From the NCBI GenBank assembly GCA_031551515.1, contig JAVBNL010000023.1, forward strand, positions 1 through 64,000: DNA of 64,000 nt, written 5' to 3'. The notes below the pieces were generated by a model, which was not told the DNA's origin, made no database searches, and was given only the letters and a program-made list of their open reading frames with translations. The stretch is from FLUQ01 sp031551515 (GTDB taxonomy: Bacteria; Desulfobacterota; Desulfovibrionia; Desulfovibrionales; Desulfovibrionaceae). A program made the position numbers and the translations under genes. Positions 7,757 to 15,473 of this stretch are shown here, one piece after another (the stretch's first letter is position 1; every line of letters begins with the position of its first letter).

Positions 7757-8539
7757 TCAATGTTTGCGCAGCATGCCGGTGACGTCAACGGCCCGCAGGT
7801 GCTTCAGTTCGGTTTCCGTCGGATCCGGGGTTACGGTGACGTTGTCCGCGACTTTCAGCGCCCAGCCGGTGTTGGCGATCACGTCGTCGATGGTCGTGAA
7901 AGAATGGTAGCTGGCCAGTTCGAATTCCTTGGTCACCGCATTGGGGCGCATGATGCCCAGCGTGGTGATGATCGCGGCGGGGCCGCCGCCGATGAAGTTA
8001 TACTTCTCGCGGTCTTTGCCGCCGGTCAGATAGCCGGGGGAGGTGATGTAGTCGATCCTGTCGGCGAAACGGCGCTTTTCGTGCGACATCATGATCAGCA
8101 CTTTTTTGCAGCCGCAGGCGATGTCGTTGGCGCCGCCGCTGCCCGGCAGGCGGGTCTTGGGGGGACCGAAATGTTTGCTGTCGGGGTCGGTCCAAAAACC
8201 GGTCGTGTTCACGTTGCCGAACTTGTCAATCTGCGCGCCGCCGATCAAACCGACGTCGCAACGGCCGGAAGCGACCAGAAAGCCCAGCGCGTCCAGCGTG
8301 CTGGTGAAGCTTGTGGCGTTGGCTGAAATCCGGTTGTCTTCAACACCCCAGGGCAGGCCGCCCACAGGGGTGGAACCGAAAACGCCGCCTTCCGTCATCG
8401 CTTTGATATTGGGACCGTGGTTCGCGATCGCAAAGTAACCGGCCAACATGCTCAGGCCAACGCCGAAAATGCACAGCTCGCCGTCTTTGATCTCGCGGCC
8501 GGTAGCTATCGCCATCATTTCCTGGGTCGTGAATTCCAT
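7757..8539 (-). CDS. CoA-transferase subunit B, glutaconate CoA-transferase family
   Basis: 260 residues starting MEFTTQEMMA, with AAGGAG nine bases upstream. The fold is that of family I CoA-transferase beta subunits. The segment MTEGGVFGSTPVGG carries the likely catalytic glutamate that forms the glutamyl-CoA intermediate, followed by GGAQIDKFGNVNTT and GSGGANDIA. Such enzymes move CoA from acetyl-CoA or another donor to a carboxylic acid. It pairs with the alpha subunit encoded 82 bases upstream. The organic acid is not predictable; the neighbours suggest it is the entry substrate of the GrdE/GrdB-like pathway. Confidence 0.88.
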   Translation of the reverse strand: MEFTTQEMMAIATGREIKDGELCIFGVGLSMLAGYFAIANHGPNIKAMTEGGVFGSTPVGGLPWGVEDNRISANATSFTSTLDALGFLVASGRCDVGLIGGAQIDKFGNVNTTGFWTDPDSKHFGPPKTRLPGSGGANDIACGCKKVLIMMSHEKRRFADRIDYITSPGYLTGGKDREKYNFIGGGPAAIITTLGIMRPNAVTKEFELASYHSFTTIDDVIANTGWALKVADNVTVTPDPTETELKHLRAVDVTGMLRKH

Positions 8540-8621
8540 CTGGTAGTCTCCTTTGGAATTATCTTTTGGGGCATAACCGGCCGCGCTCACGGCGCGCGGC
8601 CGGGATGGCAAACGGCCACGG

Positions 8622-9620
8622 TTATTTCGCGAAAATGGACTCTTGCATCAGTTTCTTCACCTGATCGTCGCTCTTGATGTACTTTCTGAACGGATCCATC
8701 AGGTGTGAGGTCGTGATGTTCTTGGACAGCTTTTCGACCTTGTCGCGGCCGATCACGTTCAGGAATTCTTCCTGCGTGGACCAGCTGTTCACATATTTTT
8801 CCATGTATTCGGCGGTGCCTTCTTCAGTGCCCAGCATCTTGTTCATCATGACGAAGTGTTCTTCGTCGCTGTCGTACAGGCCGTTGGAGCAGGCGGGCCA
8901 GCAGCCGAATTCCCAGGGAATGACGGCTTCGACCAGGAAGTCGTTGATTTTTACCATGTTGGGGAACTGGCGCATGCAGTCGGTGTCCACGATCTTGTCG
9001 GCCACCAGAATGACCTTTTCGGCGGCTCTGGCCAGCTCGAAACGGCCCCATTCGGTGCCCAGGAAGATGGCATTGCCTTCCACGTCGGCCATGGTCACGT
9101 GAATGGTGGCCAGCTGGGGTTTCGCCACGGGCAGCGCGCCATAGGTTTTGCCGGTGAAGGGGTCTTTGATTTCCGGAATTTTCGAGGTGCAGGGGTACTC
9201 GTCAGGCTTGAACGAACTTCTCCACTGCAGGTCGGAGCCGATGTTGACGGTGGCGGGCACAAAGGGCCAGCCCATGGCCGCGCCGAAATAGCGCAACGGC
9301 ATGCTGAGGTTGGACCAGTCTTCCCACAGCGTCTTGCCCGATTCAACGGCGCGCCGCACGCCGTTGGCGAACCCATAGACTTCAAGCGCCGAAAAGCCGC
9401 CTTCGGCCTTATCAACGGCCCCGACGGCGCAGAGCAAATTGACCAGCTGCGTGCTGCAGTGGCACATATAATGAAGGTTCTTTTTCTTTTGCTTGGCAAG
9501 TTCTCTGCCGAAGATGACGGTATCCGAACCGACGGGCCCGGCGGCGCCGCTCGCGTAGATCATGCCGTCACGCGTGAATGATGAGACAGCTTTTTGCAGA
9601 GATATCAATTTGTTTTTCAT
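8622..9620 (-). CDS. CoA-transferase subunit A, glutaconate CoA-transferase family
   Basis: About 332 residues, start MKNKLISLQKAV behind GAGGAGCTATA. It matches the alpha subunit of glutaconate-type CoA-transferases: an N-terminal FTRDGMIYASGAAG stretch and the later GNAIFLGTEWGRFELARAAEKVILVADKIV region split by acidic residues. It is the first gene of the operon after the regulatory gap with two palindromes, so CoA activation is probably the first step of the pathway. The partner beta subunit follows. Confidence 0.86.
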   Translation of the reverse strand: MKNKLISLQKAVSSFTRDGMIYASGAAGPVGSDTVIFGRELAKQKKKNLHYMCHCSTQLVNLLCAVGAVDKAEGGFSALEVYGFANGVRRAVESGKTLWEDWSNLSMPLRYFGAAMGWPFVPATVNIGSDLQWRSSFKPDEYPCTSKIPEIKDPFTGKTYGALPVAKPQLATIHVTMADVEGNAIFLGTEWGRFELARAAEKVILVADKIVDTDCMRQFPNMVKINDFLVEAVIPWEFGCWPACSNGLYDSDEEHFVMMNKMLGTEEGTAEYMEKYVNSWSTQEEFLNVIGRDKVEKLSKNITTSHLMDPFRKYIKSDDQVKKLMQESIFAK

Positions 9621-9692
9621 TATAGCTCCTCGCAACTGGCCGTTAATTGTTCTAAAATGGAGACCGGGTTGAAAGCTGGACTATTTTAAAAT

Positions 9693-9710
9693 AAACCGGA
9701 CGACCGGTAT
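9693..9710. promoter_or_regulatory. TetR operator copy 1 (proximal)
   Basis: AAACCGG-ACGA-CCGGTAT, an inverted repeat of ACCGG/CCGGT around the spacer ACGA, 73 bases upstream of the first CoA-transferase codon. The same 14-base core recurs at 9811-9824. Two identical palindromes next to a TetR gene are the expected pattern for its operators. Confidence 0.68.
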
Positions 9711-9808
9711 TTTTTTTAGCTGTGAAACTCATCAAAATCACTACTACCCATCATGCAATTTTTTCACTTGGCGCTGCCAGGAAGCCTGGCCATACAATAA
9801 GAATAAAC

Positions 9809-9826
9809 AAACCGGACGACCGGTTT
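9809..9826. promoter_or_regulatory. TetR operator copy 2 (distal)
   Basis: AAACCGG-ACGA-CCGGTTT, with 7-bp perfect arms around the same ACGA spacer as copy 1. The copies are 116 bases apart centre to centre, close to eleven helical turns, so the two bound dimers could face the same side and loop the DNA. Confidence 0.7.
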
Positions 9827-9958
9827 TTTCGAGGCGTTGGCTGACTATTTCAGAATACCGCTTGAATGTCAATTCAACTGCTATAGTTTACGTATTTTTT
9901 TGATAAGAGTGAAAACATCCAGGCGCTCCGACTGGAACATGCTGAAAAGAAAGAAAAA

Positions 9959-10561
9959 CTACGCTTGTTTGCGCAGCTGTCCCACATAGAGGGTAAGCTG
10001 CGACATGGTCTGCTGCCACACTTCCGGGTTGCGACTGGCGGTGTACAAGGGGCCCGCCCCGCTAAGCGCCACGACGACCAGATTAGCCACCGCCTGCAAG
10101 TCTACGTCGTCGCGCACAAGGCCCTTCTGCACAGCCTCGTCCAGCCAGGAGCGCAGCATTCTGGTGAATGAGGTGAAGCCTTTCAGGGCGACCTCGCAAA
10201 GTTCGGAAGATGTTCCGGTGTGTTCGACCAGAGAGCCGAACAAAAGACAGCCCCCTTCGAAGACCTCGCCGCCGATGTAGCGGGTCATGGAATTCTCAAT
10301 GACTTTCTGCACGCGCTGCAAAGGGTCTTCGACCCCTTCCACCCCATCAAGAACGATGCGTCGCCACACCCGCGTGCATTCTTTGTGCGCGGCCAGCCAG
10401 ATATCTTTTTTGTTGGTGAAGTGACCGTAAATGCCGCCTTTCGTCAGGCCGGCGGCTTCGGCGATGTCGCCCATCGAGGTCAGCTTGTAGCCTTTCGTGG
10501 CGAACAGGTGCATCGCCTTTTCGATAATATGCTGTTTGGTTGCATCGCCCTTTTGCGGCAT
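9959..10561 (-). CDS. TetR/AcrR-family repressor
   Basis: 200 residues. The N-terminal helix-turn-helix reads TSMGDIAEAAGLTKGGIYGHF at about residues 28-48, typical of TetR proteins. The C-terminal domain (from about residue 60) is helical and variable, as expected for a ligand-binding dimer domain. It lies upstream of the CoA-transferase/Grd-like operon in the same direction, separated by the gap that holds two identical palindromes, so it probably represses that operon. The ligand may be a CoA ester or the pathway substrate; that is inference. Confidence 0.9.
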   Translation of the reverse strand: MPQKGDATKQHIIEKAMHLFATKGYKLTSMGDIAEAAGLTKGGIYGHFTNKKDIWLAAHKECTRVWRRIVLDGVEGVEDPLQRVQKVIENSMTRYIGGEVFEGGCLLFGSLVEHTGTSSELCEVALKGFTSFTRMLRSWLDEAVQKGLVRDDVDLQAVANLVVVALSGAGPLYTASRNPEVWQQTMSQLTLYVGQLRKQA

Positions 10562-10661
10562 GAGTCACTTCTCCGTGGAGCCTGAAAATATACGCGGGGC
10601 CGCGGACGAGCTTGCCCGCGGCCACATGGTCATTCTGTGGTAAACGACTCGCCCTCTTCTG

Positions 10662-11060
10662 TCAAAGTTTCAGACTGTCGCGCACCGCGCCGCTGTCTTT
10701 GGCTTTCTTGGCGATATGGGCCATGCCGATGATCGCGTTGAGCGGCGTGCGTATTTCGTGGCTCATTCTGGCCAGAAACACGCTTTTGTGCCGGGTGGCT
10801 TGCTGCGCGGCCTCGTTGGAGGCTTGAAGCTCGCCGATAAGCCGCATGAGGTTGCCGCGCATCGTTTCCAGCGCTCTGGCCATAGCGCCGAACTCACCCT
10901 TGCGGGCCAGCAGCGCGGGGTTCAGCGTCACGTCAAAATGCTTCCCCGCGATTGAAGCGGCGAAGTCTATCTCTTCGGAAACCGCCCGCATGATGCCGGA
11001 AGCGAAATAATACCCCGAAGCCAGCAAAAGAAGCACCCCGGCCGCAAGAATGCCCGGCAT
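10662..11060 (-). pseudogene. Histidine kinase remnant (TM, HAMP and H-box only)
   Basis: 133 codons encode one transmembrane helix (ILAAGVLLLLASGYYF), a HAMP-like linker and the phospho-acceptor segment HEIRTPLNAIIGMAHIAKK. The protein stops at DSLKL, where related kinases continue into the dimerisation helix and ATPase domain. No sensor domain lies upstream: the frame runs open into a strong hairpin and unrelated sequence. Both ends are therefore missing, as if an internal part of a hybrid kinase like those at 22572-29418 was left after deletion. It could still be expressed as a short membrane protein, but without an ATP-binding domain it cannot autophosphorylate. Confidence 0.72.
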
Positions 11061-11080
11061 GATACGGATTCCCGGGTGAA

Positions 11081-11120
11081 CGGCAGAAAGGGACCGCCCG
11101 AAGGCGGCCCCTTTCTGCCG
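11081..11120 (-). terminator. Strong hairpin after the SYLF lipoprotein gene
   Basis: A 12-bp perfect outer stem (CGGCAGAAAGGG with CCCTTTCTGCCG) and an inner CCGCC/GGCGG stem closed by CGAA lie 19 bases after the lipoprotein stop. No good U-tract follows, but the stability makes a terminator or mRNA 3' end likely. The open frame of the kinase remnant reads straight through it, which supports decay of that gene. Confidence 0.6.
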
Positions 11121-11138
11121 GAAAGCGCTAAAACACGC

Positions 11139-11720
11139 TTAATGCTGGGCGGCTTCAAGCTTCGTGATTTTCTGCCCCTGCACCCCGATGCCGGCCATCA
11201 GCCCTTCCTGTCCGTAGACAAAGGCATAGACGTCAGAGCGCAGCGTGGTGCTTGAGTAATCTTTCGCCACGCCCGCATCCACGACCACAACGCTGGGGCC
11301 CGCCCCGATGGACCACCCGGCGCTGTTGTTGAGATAGGCGCGCGCTTCATGCGTCATCAGGAACATGGCCTCGGAAAATTCCTGAATGCCCGCCTGCAAC
11401 CCGTACGACGCGGAAGCCAGGTTGTAATAGCCCAGCACATGCCCTTCGGGAGAGAACAGCACCCCGTTGCCGCCGGAACCGCCCACAAGAAGCCCGGCTT
11501 TGAAGATATCCGGAAACACCAGTATGCCCACGGCGCGGTCGCGCAGGTGTTGGGCCTCGGGAGTTGTCGCGTACAGTTTTGCCAGTGACATGCGAGCGTC
11601 GCGCACAAGATCGGCCTGCGTGTCACGCGATATGGACGGGCTGCCGATGCTTGAGCAGGCGCAAAGCAGCATTGCCGCCATAACGGCTGCCGCTTTCACA
11701 AAAATATTCGGAGTTTTCAT
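11139..11720 (-). CDS. SYLF/YSC84-domain lipoprotein
   Basis: 193 residues from MKTPNIFVKA, chosen because GGAGAG lies six bases upstream; an earlier in-frame ATG has no ribosome site. The signal peptide ends with a lipobox (LLCAC, lipidated Cys near residue 22). The rest matches the bacterial SYLF/Ysc84 domain: RAVGILVFPDIFKAGLLVGGSGG, then GYYNLASASYGLQAG and SVVVVDAGVAKDYSSTTLRSDVYAF. Such proteins are outer-membrane or periplasmic lipid-binding lipoproteins of uncertain role. It appears to be a single-gene unit. Confidence 0.88.
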   Translation of the reverse strand: MKTPNIFVKAAAVMAAMLLCACSSIGSPSISRDTQADLVRDARMSLAKLYATTPEAQHLRDRAVGILVFPDIFKAGLLVGGSGGNGVLFSPEGHVLGYYNLASASYGLQAGIQEFSEAMFLMTHEARAYLNNSAGWSIGAGPSVVVVDAGVAKDYSSTTLRSDVYAFVYGQEGLMAGIGVQGQKITKLEAAQH

Positions 11721-11939
11721 AATACTCTCCAATGGTTGCATGCAGTTTGCGGCCCGCCGCTACGGACGGAACGCGCTTTATATCTCATCTTTATCAGAAA
11801 AATAACTTTTATCAATTCCCCTTGGCTCGTTAACCGTCTTTTTAACATCGCGCCGCAAAAATGGAGGATCCTACGCGATGAGTTGCGGGGCAACGGGGCC
11901 ATTTGCGAAAACGCCTTCCTTGCAGACGGCTGAAAACAG
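11721..11939. other. Gap between lipoprotein and asparaginase genes
   Basis: I see no gene here. The AT-rich part at about 11770-11850 probably carries the promoter of the lipoprotein gene on the minus strand. Confidence 0.4.
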
Positions 11940-11960
11940 AAAGCCGGGCTTTCACCCGGC
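11940..11960 (-). terminator. Terminator of the asparaginase gene
   Basis: On the minus strand GCCGGG-TGAAAG-CCCGGC-TTT lies 28 bases behind the asparaginase stop: a 6-bp GC stem followed by T. The identical 21 bases occur at 63980-64000. Confidence 0.7.
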
Positions 11961-11987
11961 CTTCGTTGTTACGGTGGTCGCAAAATT

Positions 11988-13055
11988 CTAGTAGGTCTTG
12001 AACATACGCTGAATTTCCTTGGGGTCTTTGGTTTTGGTCAAGGCCAACATGAGCAGGATACGGGCCTTTTGCGGGTTCAGGTTGTCCGCGGTCAGATAGC
12101 CCGGCTCCGCGTCCGTGCTTCTGGGCGTCACAACGCCGGTGCCCACGCGCGAGCTGCGCACGACCACGATGCCGCTTTTGGATGCCTTGGTCAGCAGGTC
12201 GTTATACGGGGTGGCCAGGCTGCCGTTGCCCACGGCGGCGCAAACGATGCCCGCGGGTTTGCCCGCGATGATGCCGTTCAGGGCGTCCAGGCCGGCGTCA
12301 AGGTAACCGTAAATAATTTCCACTTTGGGCAGCGCGGTCAGGCCTCTGACGTCAAATTCGGTGTCGGCCGTGTGCTTGCGCATGGGCTGACGGTAAAATT
12401 CGGGTTTGCTGTCCACCACATAGCCCATAAAGCCCATGTCGTTGGAGCGGAACGTTTCCGGCAGCAGCGTGTTGGTTTTGGTCACGTCGCGGGCGGCGTT
12501 GATCTGCCCGTTCATGATGACCATAACGCCTTTGCCCACGGCTTCCTTACTGCCCGCGACAGCCACGGCCTGCAAGAGGTTCAGGGGGCCGTCGGCGCTG
12601 ATGGCGGTGGCGGGCCGCATGGAACCCACGAGCACCACGGGTTTTTTGCTCTTGATCACCAGGTTCATAAAATAGGCGGTCTCTTCCATGGTGTCGGTGC
12701 CGTGGGTGATGACGACGCCGTCCACGTCGCCCGCAAGGAGTTCGTTGACGCGCTTGGCCACTTTAAGCAGCACGTCCATGGTCAGGTTGCTGCTGCCGAT
12801 GTTGACGATCTGCTCCGCGCTGATCTGGGCGCAATCTTTAAGGGCGGGAACCGCGCTGATAAGCTGTTCGGCGCTGAAAGCGGCCGCTTTGTAGTCCGTC
12901 AATTCCGTGGAAGATGTGGCGCCGCTGGCAATGGTGCCGCCTGTCGCGACGACGGTCACTTTGGGCAGCGCCTTGGCCGCGGGAGCCGCCGCTTTCGCGG
13001 TGGCGGGCAGTGCAAGCATCAGACAGGCAACAAGCACGAACAACGTTTTTTCCAT
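11988..13055 (-). CDS. Periplasmic L-asparaginase (type II)
   Basis: 355 residues from MEKTLFVLVACL, chosen because CAGGAG precedes it; an in-frame ATG 17 codons earlier lacks a ribosome site. A signal peptide (to about residue 23) sends it to the periplasm. The two catalytic threonine regions are present: VVATGGTIASG near the N-terminus and VITHGTDTMEETA, with GSMRP and the NGSL-containing segment further on. The enzyme hydrolyses asparagine (and often glutamine) to aspartate and ammonia. Export fits the type II class. A terminator hairpin follows. Confidence 0.93.
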   Translation of the reverse strand: MEKTLFVLVACLMLALPATAKAAAPAAKALPKVTVVATGGTIASGATSSTELTDYKAAAFSAEQLISAVPALKDCAQISAEQIVNIGSSNLTMDVLLKVAKRVNELLAGDVDGVVITHGTDTMEETAYFMNLVIKSKKPVVLVGSMRPATAISADGPLNLLQAVAVAGSKEAVGKGVMVIMNGQINAARDVTKTNTLLPETFRSNDMGFMGYVVDSKPEFYRQPMRKHTADTEFDVRGLTALPKVEIIYGYLDAGLDALNGIIAGKPAGIVCAAVGNGSLATPYNDLLTKASKSGIVVVRSSRVGTGVVTPRSTDAEPGYLTADNLNPQKARILLMLALTKTKDPKEIQRMFKTY

Positions 13056-13137
13056 AATCGCTCCTGAAAGGGTAAGAGGTTCGTCGTCTTCGAAAAACCA
13101 GGCCAATCACCTCAACTCGCATCCCGTCAATTCGCGG

Positions 13138-14295
13138 TCACTTCTTTTTGCCTTTTTCAAGCCACGCCACGACCTTTTGGCACACGATATCCTTATCCAC
13201 GCCGGCATAGTACTTTTTCGTGCCTTTTTTAATCATGGCGGTCACAGGGGCCTGTTCGCGGTAATCGGCCACTTTGGCCACAAGAGTGCCGCTGGCGGCG
13301 TCAAAAATCGTTATACTGTTGTGCGCGACGTAAATATCAGGCCCGTCATGAAATTTACCGCCTTTCACCCAGCGGCAGTCTATGACCACTATGCGGGTAG
13401 CGCCTTCCAGCGTCTCCGGCAGATAATCCTGCGGCAGCGCGGCCATCATCGCGAAATCGATGAAATAGTCCATATCGTTCGGGCTGTCTTTCAATTTCCG
13501 CACGATCAGGTATTTACCCGCTTTGCCCTTGTCAGCCACCGGTTTGCCGCTGAACCGCGGCAGACTCGGCGGCGGCGTGGGCGTTATGACCGGAGGGGTG
13601 CTGTCCGCAAACGTGCCAACGCCGTCATAACTGTACCAGCACAGCACATACCCGGCAGCGGCGGCGGTTCGCTTGTCTTTCACGTGCATCTTTTCTTTGA
13701 CGTAAGAAGAAAGCCCCAGTTGATAGAACCGCGCCACCCGCAGTTTGTCCTGCGCTGTTTTCTGCTTATTGAAAAAGCCGGTGAATGCGTATGCGAGCTG
13801 GCTCGGCAGCCATGTGCCGTCACCTATGTACTCGTCAAAAAAACCGCTTTTCACCAACGGCCCGAAACGCTCGAACAGGCCGATACCAACCGAGAAAAGC
13901 TCCTCTCCGATGATTCGCTTATCGTTTTCTTCAAGGGGCGCGGCGGCCAGGCGCGCTATTTCGGCGTCAGCTTCCTGCAGATGCCCATGCCGCACGAGCA
14001 GATCAAGCGCCCGGAATATACGGTTGGCGCCGCCGTAGCGGATGCTTTTCTCGGGCTTCGTGTACTCCGCCGCTCTCAGATCCGTCAGCGCCAGCCCCGT
14101 TTCAACCGTGAAAGGGCGTTTCGCGGCGGCCGGGGCGACCGGGGCGGCCTGCGTGCCGTTTGCCGAAGCGGCCGCGTTTGCGGGAACACTCGCACCCGCA
14201 GGAGCGCTTTCCGTGCCGTTTTGCGGCGCGGCCTGCGCCCCAAAGACAAAGAGCAGCAGCATGCCCAGCGCAAAAAAACAGATCATTCGCCGCAT
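13138..14295 (-). CDS. Exported protein of unknown function
   Basis: 385 residues from MRRMICFFALGML, a clear signal peptide ending AQA; a start nine codons earlier is also open. A low-complexity Ala/Pro/Asn linker (residues about 23-60) follows. The remaining region has a TPR-like helical stretch (RIFRALDLLVRHGHLQEADAEIARLAA) and then a mixed domain with a PTPPPSLPRF proline run. The C-terminus is rich in lysine (EKGKKK). I do not recognise the family. It ends 82 bases before the asparaginase start in the same direction, so the two may share a transcript. Periplasmic location is inferred. Confidence 0.72.
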   Translation of the reverse strand: MRRMICFFALGMLLLFVFGAQAAPQNGTESAPAGASVPANAAASANGTQAAPVAPAAAKRPFTVETGLALTDLRAAEYTKPEKSIRYGGANRIFRALDLLVRHGHLQEADAEIARLAAAPLEENDKRIIGEELFSVGIGLFERFGPLVKSGFFDEYIGDGTWLPSQLAYAFTGFFNKQKTAQDKLRVARFYQLGLSSYVKEKMHVKDKRTAAAAGYVLCWYSYDGVGTFADSTPPVITPTPPPSLPRFSGKPVADKGKAGKYLIVRKLKDSPNDMDYFIDFAMMAALPQDYLPETLEGATRIVVIDCRWVKGGKFHDGPDIYVAHNSITIFDAASGTLVAKVADYREQAPVTAMIKKGTKKYYAGVDKDIVCQKVVAWLEKGKKK

Positions 14296-14424
14296 CGTAC
14301 TCGTGCCCGTGGCAATGCGCATACTCGCCTCGCAGAAAGTCAGGGATGATTCAGTTCAATGGCGCTAACCATATAGATTATCTTTCTGGCGTTGGCGCTG
14401 TCAATATATTATGGTGGATATTGC

Positions 14425-15375
14425 TCATTCCGCCAACGCGCTTTCTGTAACCGAACCGTGGCGGCGGCGCAGCTCCCCCGGCCTGACTCCATACTGTTTG
14501 ACGAAAGCGGCGATAAAATGGCTGACGTTGCTGTAGCCGACGCTCAGCGCCGCCTCGCTGACGTTGGCGGCGTTGCTTACAATCATCTCGCGCGCGGCCG
14601 CCATGCGCTCCGCACGCAGATAGGCGTAAGGCGAAAGGCCATAGGCGTCTTTAAAAAGCCGTTTGAGCTTGGTGTCGTTCACTCCGGCGTGGCGGGCCAA
14701 CTGCCGGATGTTCGGCGGGTTTTCCATATGCGCCAGCAGATGCTCGCGCGCGGCGGTCATGGGTCCGCGCTCCGCGTGGAACAAACGCCCGCCTTCGCGG
14801 CCGCGCTCCTGCCCGGACATCTGTCCGAAAAAAAGCGCCACAAGCTCCAGCACCTTGCTTTTCATGTACATGTTCAATACGGCCCCTTCGTAGGGGCAAG
14901 TCAGCAAGGCATTGCCCGCAAGTATCTGCTCGGGCGTAAGAGGCACCGGCGCCGCCTCGCCCCGGCCGCCGCGCCCGGCCAGAAAACTTTTGACTTTCGC
15001 GGGCAGACTGCGCACGTCTTCCTGTAAAATGGCGCGCAACCGGGCCACGGTGATGCACAGCACCAGGCCCCGGCCGTTGCTCCCTGAAAGCGCATGCGCG
15101 CCCCGCCTTTTGACCGTAAAGACACCGGAAGGAAGGCCCCCCCCGCTTCCTTTGCCCGCGCGGGGCAGGCTGAAGCATAGAACAAAGGCCGGCTTGTCGC
15201 TGTCCAGAAACAAAGAGCCGCCTTCCGCCGCCCCGCCCCGCTTCAGGCCAAGCCAGATATCTTCGCGCAGGCGGCGCAGGTCATACGCCCCGGCCGAAAT
15301 ACGCGCTTCTTGCTCCCCGCTTTCTAGTCGCAGCATCATGGTTCCGCCTGGAGCAGGTAAACCTTTATCGGGCAT
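14425..15375 (-). CDS. AraC-family regulator, PchR-like
   Basis: 316 residues. The C-terminal pair of helix-turn-helix motifs is clear: NIRQLARHAGVNDTKLKRLF, then LSPYAYLRAERM and the second, VSEAALSVGYSNVSHFIAAFVKQYGVRPGELR. The N-terminal 200 residues are a ligand-binding region with a long, low-similarity part, as in siderophore regulators such as PchR and YbtA. It reads away from the uptake cluster that starts 98 bases from its own start codon. A Fur-like site lies between the two. I infer control of the uptake cluster in response to its cargo. Confidence 0.85.
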   Translation of the reverse strand: MPDKGLPAPGGTMMLRLESGEQEARISAGAYDLRRLREDIWLGLKRGGAAEGGSLFLDSDKPAFVLCFSLPRAGKGSGGGLPSGVFTVKRRGAHALSGSNGRGLVLCITVARLRAILQEDVRSLPAKVKSFLAGRGGRGEAAPVPLTPEQILAGNALLTCPYEGAVLNMYMKSKVLELVALFFGQMSGQERGREGGRLFHAERGPMTAAREHLLAHMENPPNIRQLARHAGVNDTKLKRLFKDAYGLSPYAYLRAERMAAAREMIVSNAANVSEAALSVGYSNVSHFIAAFVKQYGVRPGELRRRHGSVTESALAE

Positions 15376-15433
15376 TTTTTGACCCTCCCGGGGTAGCCGG
15401 CTATCGGTGCGTTCGGATAGAGGTCTTTTTATT

Positions 15434-15452
15434 GAAAACGAAAATCAAAATC
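15434..15452. promoter_or_regulatory. Fur-like site upstream of the uptake cluster
   Basis: The 19 bases GAAAACGAAAATCAAAATC match 14 positions of the Fur consensus (three GATAAT-type hexamers, last inverted). The site lies 21 bases upstream of the chosen GTPase start, where it would overlap a promoter, and 59 bases from the AraC start. The match is by eye. Confidence 0.35.
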
Positions 15453-15473
15453 AACAAATTGTTAGAGGCGTAC

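Larger units (their letters stand above)
9621..9958. promoter_or_regulatory. Regulatory gap in front of the CoA-transferase/Grd-like operon
   Basis: This 338-base AT-rich stretch holds no gene. It contains two copies of the same palindrome (listed separately) and should carry the promoter for the operon reading leftwards. I could not choose a convincing -35/-10 pair. The TetR gene ends at its right edge and reads in the same direction. Confidence 0.6.
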
